This document shows, piece after piece, positions 17,701-25,248 of a DNA stretch of 64,000 nucleotides (within the stretch, counting starts at the first letter, position 1; every line of letters starts with the position of its first letter). Made by a program: the position numbers and the translations under genes. Source of the DNA: Paraburkholderia sp. Tr-20389 (GTDB lineage: Bacteria > Pseudomonadota > Gammaproteobacteria > Burkholderiales > Burkholderiaceae); the NCBI RefSeq assembly GCF_017104565.1, contig NZ_JAAGPD010000001.1, forward strand, positions 372,001 to 436,000, read 5' to 3'. Below the pieces are notes generated by a model. The model saw nothing but the letters and a program-made list of their open reading frames with translations. It had not been told where the DNA came from and did no database searches.

Positions 17701-19833
17701 TCAGGCATCCTGAAGGGAGACGAGATGCGCGTAGTAGCCGCCGCGCCGCAGCAGCGTGTCGTGATCGCCTTCCTCGACGATCTTCCCGTGATCCATCGCG
17801 AGGATGCGGTTCGCGTGACGCACGGCCGTGAGCCGGTGCGCGATGATGATGACGGTGCGCCCCGCGCAGATCGCCTTCATGTTCTCGCGGATGATGCGCT
17901 CGGTCTCGAAGTCGAGCGCGCTCGTCGCCTCGTCGAAGATGAGGATGCGCGGATTCGTCAGCAGCGCGCGTGCGATGGCAAGCCGCTGGCGCTGGCCGCC
18001 CGACAGGTTGCCGCCCTGCTCGCCCACCACCGTGTCGTAACCCTCGGGCAGCTCGCAGATGAAACTGTGCGCGCCCGCGAGCTTCGCGGCGTGGGTCACC
18101 GCTTCGAGCGGCACACCCGGGTCGCTCAACGCGATGTTCTCGCGCACGCTGCGGTTGAAGAGGAGGTTCTCCTGCAGCACGACGCCGACCTGGCGGCGCA
18201 GCCACGCGGGATCGGCGAGCGCAAGATCCTGGCCGTCGATGCGCACCGTGCCGCCCTCGGGAATGTAAAGCCGTTGCAGCAGCTTCGTGAGCGTGCTCTT
18301 GCCCGAGCCCGAGCGCCCGACGATGCCGATCACCTGACCCGCGCGGACATTGCACGACACGCCGTCGATGACGAGCGGGCCGTCAGGACGGTAGCGGAAG
18401 CGGATGTTCTCGAACGAAACGTCGCCGCGAATGGGCGGGAGCGCCTGACGCGTCTGCGCAATCTCGGTGCGCGCGTTGAGGATGTCGCCCAGCCGCAGCA
18501 TCGAGATGCCCACCTGCTGGAAGTCCTGCCACAATTGCGCGAGCCGCAGTACGGGCGCGCTCACGCGCTGCGACATCATGTTGAACGCGACGAGTTCGCC
18601 CACGCTCAGACGACCGTCGATCACGAGCCGCGCACCGACGAAGAGCGTGCCCAGCGTGACGAGCTTGCCCACGAGCTGGATCAGTTGCTGCCCGACGTTG
18701 CCGAGCTGGTTCACGCGGAAACCCGCGCTCACGTAGGCTGCGAGCTGCGATTCCCAACGACGGATGAACTGCGGCTCGACGGCCATGGCCTTGACGGTCT
18801 CGACCCCTGAGACGGCTTCAACGAGAAACGACTGGTTGTCCGCGCCGCGCGCGAACTTCTCGTTCAGGCGTACACGGAACGCCGGCACGAGCAGCGCGGA
18901 GACGATGCCGTACACCGGCAACGAGGCCACGACGAGCAGCGTGAGCCAGCCGCTGTAAAGACACATCACGCCGATGAACACGAACGAGAACGCGATGTCG
19001 ATGATCGCAGTGAGCGCCTGGCCGGTGAGGAAGTTACGGATGTTCTCCAGTTCGCGCACGCGCGCAACGGTATCGCCCACACGCCGCGCGCCGAAGTAAC
19101 CCAGCGGCAGCGCGACGAGATGCCGGAACAGGCGAGCCCCCAGCTCGACGTCGATCCGGTTCGTGGTGTGCGAGAACACGTAATTGCGAAGGCCCGTAAG
19201 CAGTACCTCGAATACCGAAGCAATGAGCAACGTCGTGCAGACGACGTTCAGTGTGGAGTACGTGCGATTGACTAGCACCTTGTCCATCACGACCTGGAAC
19301 ATCAGCGGCGAGACGAGGCCGAAGAGTTGAAGCACCAGCGACACACCGAGCACTTCGAGCAACAGCTTCCGGTAACGCACGATCGCGGGGATGAACCATG
19401 AGAAGTCGAAGCGCGCGAGTTCTCCGGCAAGCGACGCGCGCGAGGCGAACAAAATGATTTCGCCGGTGCTGCGCGCAAGAATCTCTTCCACTGGTCGCAC
19501 GGTCGGCGCAGCCGCCCCCCGCTCAAGAAGCAGCGCGGTCTTGCCGTCACTTTTTGCGAGGATGAAGTGCTGGCCGTCGCGATCGAGCACGAGCGCGGGC
19601 AGTGGCGCAGTCGGCAACGCGTGTGCGCGCAGCGTAACAATGCGGGCCTTCAGGCCGATGCTTTTCGCCGCGAGAACGAGATCTTTGCCGCTGAATTGCG
19701 TCGTGGCGAGGGCGGCAGCGTGCTTCAGTTGTGCCGCGTCGGCGGCGATGTTGTGAAAACGTGCGATGGTGACGAGGGACCAAAGTCCCGGGTCATTCTT
19801 CTCTCCGATGGCAGAGTCAATGGAGGGATTCAT
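17701..19833 (-). CDS. HlyB-type type I secretion ABC transporter with degenerate C39 domain
   Basis: A 710-residue inner-membrane ABC exporter. Residues 1-130 form a C39-peptidase-like domain in which the catalytic cysteine position is not Cys (DPGLWSLVTIARFH), while the histidine region survives (DGQHFILAK). It is therefore a C39-like domain, as in HlyB, that binds the substrate without cleaving it. Residues about 150-430 are the membrane domain. The ATPase domain shows Walker A GRSGSGKST, signature NLSGGQRQRLAIARAL and Walker B ILIFDEATSALD. Length and layout match HlyB (about 707 residues). The degenerate protease predicts a cargo with a C-terminal, uncleaved signal rather than a double-glycine leader. 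It is the first gene of the operon; the upstream region is AT-rich. Confidence 0.95.
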   Translation of the reverse strand: MNPSIDSAIGEKNDPGLWSLVTIARFHNIAADAAQLKHAAALATTQFSGKDLVLAAKSIGLKARIVTLRAHALPTAPLPALVLDRDGQHFILAKSDGKTALLLERGAAAPTVRPVEEILARSTGEIILFASRASLAGELARFDFSWFIPAIVRYRKLLLEVLGVSLVLQLFGLVSPLMFQVVMDKVLVNRTYSTLNVVCTTLLIASVFEVLLTGLRNYVFSHTTNRIDVELGARLFRHLVALPLGYFGARRVGDTVARVRELENIRNFLTGQALTAIIDIAFSFVFIGVMCLYSGWLTLLVVASLPVYGIVSALLVPAFRVRLNEKFARGADNQSFLVEAVSGVETVKAMAVEPQFIRRWESQLAAYVSAGFRVNQLGNVGQQLIQLVGKLVTLGTLFVGARLVIDGRLSVGELVAFNMMSQRVSAPVLRLAQLWQDFQQVGISMLRLGDILNARTEIAQTRQALPPIRGDVSFENIRFRYRPDGPLVIDGVSCNVRAGQVIGIVGRSGSGKSTLTKLLQRLYIPEGGTVRIDGQDLALADPAWLRRQVGVVLQENLLFNRSVRENIALSDPGVPLEAVTHAAKLAGAHSFICELPEGYDTVVGEQGGNLSGGQRQRLAIARALLTNPRILIFDEATSALDFETERIIRENMKAICAGRTVIIIAHRLTAVRHANRILAMDHGKIVEEGDHDTLLRRGGYYAHLVSLQDA

Positions 19834-20263
19834 TATTTCTTTGTGTTGACGTTTTGATCCGTGGCGGGTGACTTTTCAGTCACTCAATCTTCTTAAGCCT
19901 GCACTGACATTCGATTAGTCATACTAACAGGTACATTCACCTAAACACATTACTTAATATTGGGATTTGCCAACCACAGAATTAGATGGATTTAGAATTT
20001 GCGACACGTCAAAACACAATTACATCTACACACGAACGTACAAGACATATCGATGACTTTCTAGTACCGGATCTCTCGGAACACACTCTTCTCAAAACGT
20101 AATAGCATTTGTATGACAGTGAATTATCACAAGCGCAGTGCGCTGAGTGACGAGTGCGAAAATTAAAATTAAATACGAAGGGTCATTCGAAGCCAATCCT
20201 GATAACTTATGGATATCTACATAACGAATCTGGCGTCGAGCGCGTCGAGCGCTTTGGGTCGAG
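19834..20263. promoter_or_regulatory. AT-rich upstream region of the type I secretion operon
   Basis: A noncoding stretch much richer in A/T than the rest of the window, especially 19890-20160. It should hold the promoter of the minus-strand secretion operon. A perfect six-base inverted repeat (GTGACT/AGTCAC, four-base loop) lies at 19868-19883, about 35 bases before the start codon, and would form a hairpin in the leader. I could not choose a single convincing -35/-10 pair. AT-rich promoters on acquired DNA are often silenced by H-NS/MvaT-like proteins; that is an inference here. Confidence 0.45.
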
Positions 20264-20418
20264 ACATCGCGTCGCTTGCCACAGGTCGCGCAGCCAGTGG
20301 AAGAGTAGTGCCTTCGAGCATTTGAAGAAGGTCGCACCAGGCGTCTCGTGACTCAGGCGAACCATTGCGTGGCGACCTGATCGGAAGCACGGTTGGAGAC
20401 GCTGGTAGACTTCTTCAC
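20264..20418 (+). repeat. Diverged direct repeat, copy 2
   Basis: Counterpart of 10480-10645 in the same orientation, about 9.8 kb away. On the minus strand it keeps an uninterrupted frame (from VYQRLQPCFRSGRHAMVRLS on to RDLWQATRC), whereas copy 1 has a stop. The pair brackets the SPFH, AraC, cargo and type I secretion genes. Confidence 0.7.
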
Positions 20419-20448
20419 AATACGTTTTCTTTCAATCCTAAGGTTTCT

Positions 20449-20712
20449 ATGCGTCAGTGCTTACTTGCCATCTCGCTTATCGCATCCGCTATGATTTGCC
20501 CGCTTGGGGGATGCGTTTCATCAGCGTCTGACACACCGACCGATGTCGTCGGAGCGGATCGCGATGCACATGGCTGTATCGGCTCTGCCGGTTATTCGTG
20601 GTGTGAGCACACGCAGCGTTGCGAACGCCCTTGGGAACTCGCGAAAGCGAAAGGCTTCACGCCTTCTGAAGAACACCTCGCGCACTACTGCTCAACCGGA
20701 TCGGTCGAGTAG
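20449..20712 (+). CDS. Small cysteine-containing lipoprotein
   Basis: An 87-residue protein. The start at ATG 20449 is chosen because it gives a clean lipoprotein signal (MRQCLLAISLIASAMICPLG, then GC, lipidated Cys about residue 23). The mature part is small and carries the compact motif GCIGSAGYSWCE followed by RCERPWELA and ending AHYCS. I recognise this as a recurring short domain of small bacterial lipoproteins, but no function is known to me. It begins just after repeat copy 2 and has no operon partner. Confidence 0.7.
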   Translation: MRQCLLAISLIASAMICPLGGCVSSASDTPTDVVGADRDAHGCIGSAGYSWCEHTQRCERPWELAKAKGFTPSEEHLAHYCSTGSVE

Positions 20713-21131
20713 CACATGTGTTGATATCGAGTGCGGTCGGCTAAAGCGCACCCTGTCGTCGCCAGAACAGTTCGTCCAGGCATTGCACGTTCGCGATCCA
20801 ATGGAACTCGCATGCTTACAAGCTGGGTCGAAGGCAGACCGTCGATTGATTTCATCGACCGGAGCACGCCGGTTGCCGCGGATGCTGCCACGGAAGTGAC
20901 CGGATCTCACGGAGGTTTGCAGGAACCTGCCCGGGTCGGCTCACGATCTGCGCAACCAGATGGAAGGCACGTTGCTGAAGAGTCGACATCCATGATGATC
21001 GTCTCTCGGATGATTATCGTTAATAGTTGTCAAGAACGGGGCGCATCGCCTCGCCTACGTGCACAATATATGTCGCCATGTGAGCATTGAACCTGCCGAT
21101 TTTGTGGAGTCGACGATAGACCTGCGGTCGG
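20713..21131. other. Intergenic stretch without a recognised gene
   Basis: About 420 bases between the small lipoprotein and the DUF218 gene. Short frames exist on both strands, but none has a family pattern or a good ribosome site. The promoter of the DUF218-homospermidine synthase operon should lie in the right part, where the sequence is less GC-rich (20990-21075). Confidence 0.4.
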
Positions 21132-21818
21132 ATGAGCGAAGTAAAGTCATTGCATACTGCTAACACTAACGTTATCCGCCGTCGACGGCGCCTGCTTACC
21201 ACCGGCATCATCATCGCAGTCGCATGGACGGCTGCCGCGGCCTGTCTCTGCGTCAGCGGTTTAACCATGCCTGACGGCCGGGCGGACCTTGCCGTAGTCT
21301 TCGGCAACGCGCTGACCATTGATGGCTTGCCCGAGCCTATCCTGCTTTCCCGCCTTGAGGTTGCCATCCAATGTTATCGATCGGGCGCGTGCCCCCGACT
21401 CTTTGTCAGCGGCAGTATCGACGGCCCCGGACGTGACGAAGCTGCTGCCATGCGCCACTATCTTCTGACGCATGGCGTGCCCGACAGTTGCATCACCGTC
21501 GATCGCGCGGGCGACAATACCCTTGCCACGGCGCGTAACGCCCTCGCTTATATGCGAGCGCACAACCTGTCGCGGGTACTGCTGGTCACGCAGTACTATC
21601 ATCTGGCGCGCGCCCGGTACGCCTTCGAACGCGCAGGAGCACCAACGGTGTATGGCGACTGGCCGCACGCTTTCCGCCTGACCGATCTCTATGCGAGCTG
21701 GCGCGAGGTCCCTGCTTTTGCGATCTATCGCATTCGTCTTGGACTGAATCCGGATGCCCGCCCTGTTTCCGTGCGCCCCATGTTGTTTCTGTTCAGGCTG
21801 GTTGTCCCGCAAACGTGA
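21132..21818 (+). CDS. DUF218 (YdcF/SanA-like) membrane protein
   Basis: A 228-residue protein with one N-terminal membrane helix (residues 23-45) and a periplasmic DUF218 domain. Family features: DLAVVFGNALTIDGLPEPIL, then RLFVSGSIDGPGRDEAAAMR, DRAGDNTLATARNALAYM and VLLVTQYYHLARARYAFERA. Members such as SanA affect envelope permeability; the biochemical activity is not well defined. The last base of its penultimate codon and its stop (GTGA) overlap the GTG start of the homospermidine synthase gene, so it is probably the first gene of this polyamine-related operon. Confidence 0.85.
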   Translation: MSEVKSLHTANTNVIRRRRRLLTTGIIIAVAWTAAAACLCVSGLTMPDGRADLAVVFGNALTIDGLPEPILLSRLEVAIQCYRSGACPRLFVSGSIDGPGRDEAAAMRHYLLTHGVPDSCITVDRAGDNTLATARNALAYMRAHNLSRVLLVTQYYHLARARYAFERAGAPTVYGDWPHAFRLTDLYASWREVPAFAIYRIRLGLNPDARPVSVRPMLFLFRLVVPQT

Positions 21819-23230
21819 AGTATCCCAAGCATGCACATGACGTGGATCAGGTAGTACTGGTCGGCTTCGGCAATATCGGGCAGGCCGTGGTTCCCTTGTT
21901 ACGCAGGCACTTTCCCGGGTGTCGCATCGTTGCCATCGATCAGTTCGCGGACGAGGTGCGGCAAGCGCGTTCTCGCGAACTGGGGGTCGATCTCATCCAT
22001 TGTCGGATCAACAAGGCAAACTACCAAACCGCCCTCTCACCCTATCTCCAGCCCGGCGTCTTCCTGCTCAATCTTGCGCCGGCCGTGAGCAGCAGCGAGC
22101 TGCTTCTGTTCGCCCAGTCCGTCGGCGCGTTCTATCTCGATACGGGAATTGAACCCTGGGCCTATACGCTCACCGGCGACAGCATCGCGGCAACCTCCAA
22201 TCACGCGCTTCGCGAGCAAATCCTCGAGCTCGCCCTGCAACGGACATGGAAAATAACGGCGCTCGTCGCTCATGGGGCCAATCCAGGTTTCGTATCGATC
22301 CTGGTCAAGCGAGCGCTCCTCGTTCTGGCGCAGGCGCTCGAACCGGGAAAGCACGCGACGCCGCGCACACGCGAACAGTGGGCAGATCTGGCTGATGCCC
22401 TCGACGTCCGCGTGATCCAGATATCGGAATGCGACACCCAGCACGCCCGCGTGCCGCGCAACGAGGGCGAATTCGTCAATACGTGGTCGGTGGAAGGCTT
22501 CGTTACCGAATGTCTTCAGCCAGTCGAACTGGGCTGGGGCAGTCACGAACGCCGGATCCCGGCGCAGGCGTGCCAACTGAGCGGCAAGCCGTCAGCCGCC
22601 ATCCAGCTGGAGCAGCGCGGCCATGAAATCGCCGTGCAGACCTGGACGCCCATGCGCGGCTCGATGACAGCCTGCATCCTGACGCACAACGAATCGCTTT
22701 CCATTGCCGACTATTTCACGACGCGCAAGAGCACGCGCCCAACCGTCTATTACGCGTACCGACCATGTGAAGACGCCATCGCCTCACTGGACATGCTCGA
22801 TTTGCCGCACGCGGAATGCGACTGGCACGAACGGGTGCTCAAGGAAGAACTCGTCGAAGGTATCGACGAACTGGGCGTGTTTGTGATGAGCGGACGCGGC
22901 CGTTCCGTCTGGCTCGGCTCCGCACTATCGATTGACCAGGCGCGCGAGCTTGCCGCGCACAACAATGCGACGAGCCTACAGGTCGTGTCGAGCATCATTG
23001 CCGGCATGCAATGGATGCTTGACCATCCCGATGAAGGCATCGTCGAGTCCGAACGTCTCGATCACGAAGCCACGTATGAACGCGCAAGGCCATACTGGGA
23101 GCCCATTCAGTGCGTCATCACGTCATGGCAACCTGAAGGTTCCGCAGGCGCGTTGACGTTCGACGAATTCCTCCTGCCCGGCCTCACGCTCGCCGGCTCG
23201 CACGCGCGCAAAACCGTTCCTCAAAGTTGA
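21815..23230 (+). CDS. hss: Homospermidine synthase
   Basis: A 471-residue NAD-dependent enzyme of the homospermidine synthase/saccharopine dehydrogenase-like family. It makes homospermidine from two putrescines (or from putrescine and spermidine). The Rossmann fold is seen at the N-terminus (VVLVGFGNIGQAVVPLLRRH). Family stretches follow: FYLDTGIEPWAYT, ALVAHGANPGFVSILVKRAL and MRGSMTACILTHNESLSIAD. Length agrees with bacterial Hss (about 470-480). It starts with GTG overlapping the DUF218 stop and is followed after 21 bases by a glutathionylspermidine-synthase-like gene. The context suggests that the polyamine made here feeds a conjugation step. Confidence 0.9.
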   Translation: MKYPKHAHDVDQVVLVGFGNIGQAVVPLLRRHFPGCRIVAIDQFADEVRQARSRELGVDLIHCRINKANYQTALSPYLQPGVFLLNLAPAVSSSELLLFAQSVGAFYLDTGIEPWAYTLTGDSIAATSNHALREQILELALQRTWKITALVAHGANPGFVSILVKRALLVLAQALEPGKHATPRTREQWADLADALDVRVIQISECDTQHARVPRNEGEFVNTWSVEGFVTECLQPVELGWGSHERRIPAQACQLSGKPSAAIQLEQRGHEIAVQTWTPMRGSMTACILTHNESLSIADYFTTRKSTRPTVYYAYRPCEDAIASLDMLDLPHAECDWHERVLKEELVEGIDELGVFVMSGRGRSVWLGSALSIDQARELAAHNNATSLQVVSSIIAGMQWMLDHPDEGIVESERLDHEATYERARPYWEPIQCVITSWQPEGSAGALTFDEFLLPGLTLAGSHARKTVPQS

Positions 23231-23251
23231 CGCCTCGCTTCGCACATCCCG

Positions 23252-24436
23252 ATGCAACGCACTTTCCAGATTCCCCGGCGAGGCTGGCCCGCCCGCCTCG
23301 AAGCCATCGGCTTCCACTTCCACTCCCTCGACGAGCACGACGTGCCGCAGCACGTGGACGACAACACCTTCGTCTACTGGCGCGAGGACGTCGCGTATCG
23401 CTTCACATCGGAAGAGATCGAACGAATCTACGCGGCGGCGCTTGAACTGAACCAGCGGTGCCTCGACGCCGTCGAGTACGTGATCGCGAGGCGCGATTTT
23501 GCCCGTCTCGGCATTTCGCCGCAGATGGGCGAGTGGATCGCCCGTTCGTGGGAGCGGGACGATCCCACGCTGTACGGCCGCTTCGATTTCACGCTGGATC
23601 CCCAAGGCGTGCCGAAGCTCTACGAATACAACGCCGATACGCCGACGTCGATTATCGAGGCAAGCCTCGCGCAATGGTTCTGGAAGGAAGACGTGCGGCC
23701 GGAAGCGGATCAGTTCAACAGCTTGCACGAGGCGCTGATCGCGCGCTGGCGTCTGCTGCGCGCCCATTACACGGATGTCGGGCTCTTGCACTTCGCCTGC
23801 CAGTTCGAAAGTCAGGAGGATGTCTGCAACGTCGAGTACCTTATGGACACAGCCGTCCAGGCAGGCTGGTCGGTCAAGCTGATCGACATGAAGGACATCG
23901 GCAGTGACGGCCGCGGCCAGTTCATCGATCTGGAAGGCCGCACGATAGAACTGATGTTCAAGCTGTATCCGTGGGAATGGATGGCGGATTCCGCTTACGC
24001 GAGTGACCTGCTGCTCGATCGCTGCCGCTGGGTCGAGCCGCCCTGGAAGATGGTTCTCTCCAACAAGGGCATCCTGCCCATTCTTTGGGAATGCTTCCCT
24101 GATCATCCCAATCTGCTCGAAGCGTCGTTCGACGCCAATCGTTTCGCGGGCCGGCCACACGCAAGGAAGCCTCTCTTTTCACGCGAAGGCGCGAACGTCA
24201 CGTTGACGACACCGAACGGCGTAGTTTCCCGTGGCGGCGAATACGGCCGGGAAGGCTACGTGTACCAGGCATACATGCCTTGCCCGCGCTTCGCGACACC
24301 CGATGGCGAACGGTTCGTCACCCTTGGTGCATGGATCGTCGACGACGCGCCCGCTGGGCTATGTATGCGCGAACAGTCGGCGTTGATCGCGACGAATACG
24401 TCGTGGTGCGTACCGCACTTCTTCACCGTTGATTGA
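23252..24436 (+). CDS. Glutathionylspermidine synthase-like ATP-grasp ligase (YgiC-like)
   Basis: A 394-residue protein of the glutathionylspermidine-synthase ATP-dependent ligase family, similar to E. coli YgiC and YjfC. Visible family features: LYGRFDFTLDPQGVPKLYEY, NADTPTSIIEASLAQWFWKE, IELMFKLYPWEWMADSAYA, VLSNKGILPILWECFPDHPN and the C-terminal end of the ATP-grasp fold (GREGYVYQAYMP). It lacks the N-terminal amidase domain of E. coli GspS. Such enzymes form an amide between a peptide carboxylate and an amine. Next to homospermidine synthase, a polyamine such as homospermidine is an attractive amine substrate; this is inference. It is followed at once by a DUF1190 gene, the same pairing as ygiB-ygiC. 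Confidence 0.88.
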   Translation: MQRTFQIPRRGWPARLEAIGFHFHSLDEHDVPQHVDDNTFVYWREDVAYRFTSEEIERIYAAALELNQRCLDAVEYVIARRDFARLGISPQMGEWIARSWERDDPTLYGRFDFTLDPQGVPKLYEYNADTPTSIIEASLAQWFWKEDVRPEADQFNSLHEALIARWRLLRAHYTDVGLLHFACQFESQEDVCNVEYLMDTAVQAGWSVKLIDMKDIGSDGRGQFIDLEGRTIELMFKLYPWEWMADSAYASDLLLDRCRWVEPPWKMVLSNKGILPILWECFPDHPNLLEASFDANRFAGRPHARKPLFSREGANVTLTTPNGVVSRGGEYGREGYVYQAYMPCPRFATPDGERFVTLGAWIVDDAPAGLCMREQSALIATNTSWCVPHFFTVD

Positions 24437-24453
24437 TCTTTCACGATTTCACC

Positions 24454-25173
24454 ATGAGCAAAGCACGTAGGAAACGATCCTCGGCCGGTTCCCCTTCGAA
24501 GAAGCCGGTTGCCAGTCCGAAACTGATGCTGATCGGCGTAGGCAGCCTCATCGCGGTAAGCACCCTGCTGTATTACGTCAACGAGAGCGCGGATACGGGC
24601 GACGATACGGCGGTCGAGGTCAAGCGCGTGCGTTACGATTCGCTGGCCGAGTGTCTCGCAGACTGGAACCAGCCTTCGGATTGCGGCTACGTCTGCGAGG
24701 ACAACGACGCTGATATTGCTGGCGCCACGTTAGCATCCACGGTCGTGGCTAGCGCCACCGCGGAGGCAGCGAGCGCTGCAGTCGAAGCTGATTCAATCGA
24801 TACGGGCAAGGCAACGCAACAAGCGAAGGACTGCTCTGCGACCAGCTCACACGAAGCTACCAGCATTGGTTCGTCGGGCAGGCTCTTTCACTCCGGCCAT
24901 TGGTACGGTCCTTACTACACCCGCACCGGAACCGTTTATCACCCCAACGGCATACAGACCGAAGACGCTCCGCTAACGCAGACGATGCACGGCACCGAAG
25001 CTTCTCTCACTGTGCGAGAAAGTGTGCTCCACGCGGGCGGTTCGGCATTCGTGCGTTCGCCTCATGCCGTATCGGTCAGCGAAAGTCACGCGATTTCACG
25101 GGGCGGCTTTACGTCGGGACGTGGTGGCGGCGGACACGGTTTCGGTGGCGGACATGGCTCAGGCGGCGGGTGA
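24454..25173 (+). CDS. DUF1190 (YgiB-like) protein with Gly/His-rich tail
   Basis: About 239 residues. A basic N-terminus (SKARRKRSSAG) is followed by a membrane segment (LMLIGVGSLIAVSTLLYYV). A DUF1190-like cysteine region (SLAECLADWNQPSDCGYVC) and a domain containing GHWYGPYYTRTGTVYHPNG come next. The protein ends in a low-complexity Gly/Ser/His tail (GRGGGGHGFGGGHGSGGG). In E. coli the homologue ygiB precedes ygiC; here the gene follows the ygiC-like one. ATG 24454 is chosen; a TTG at 24433 overlapping the upstream stop would add seven residues. Its function is unknown; co-occurrence suggests it is a partner or substrate of the ligase. Confidence 0.8.
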   Translation: MSKARRKRSSAGSPSKKPVASPKLMLIGVGSLIAVSTLLYYVNESADTGDDTAVEVKRVRYDSLAECLADWNQPSDCGYVCEDNDADIAGATLASTVVASATAEAASAAVEADSIDTGKATQQAKDCSATSSHEATSIGSSGRLFHSGHWYGPYYTRTGTVYHPNGIQTEDAPLTQTMHGTEASLTVRESVLHAGGSAFVRSPHAVSVSESHAISRGGFTSGRGGGGHGFGGGHGSGGG

Positions 25174-25177
25174 ACCT

Positions 25178-25199
25178 GCGGCTACTACCCGTAGCCCGC
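25178..25199. terminator. Hairpin between convergent genes
   Basis: GCGGCTAC (25178-25185) pairs with GTAGC-CCGC (25191-25199, one base bulged) around a five-base loop. It lies five bases after the DUF1190 stop and before the convergent NRAMP gene. There is no T run, so it may act only as a weak bidirectional terminator. Confidence 0.4.
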
Positions 25200-25248
25200 C
25201 CCTTGCGCGCACGCCGCGTAGCAGGACTGCCGTTCGAATGCCCTGGCG

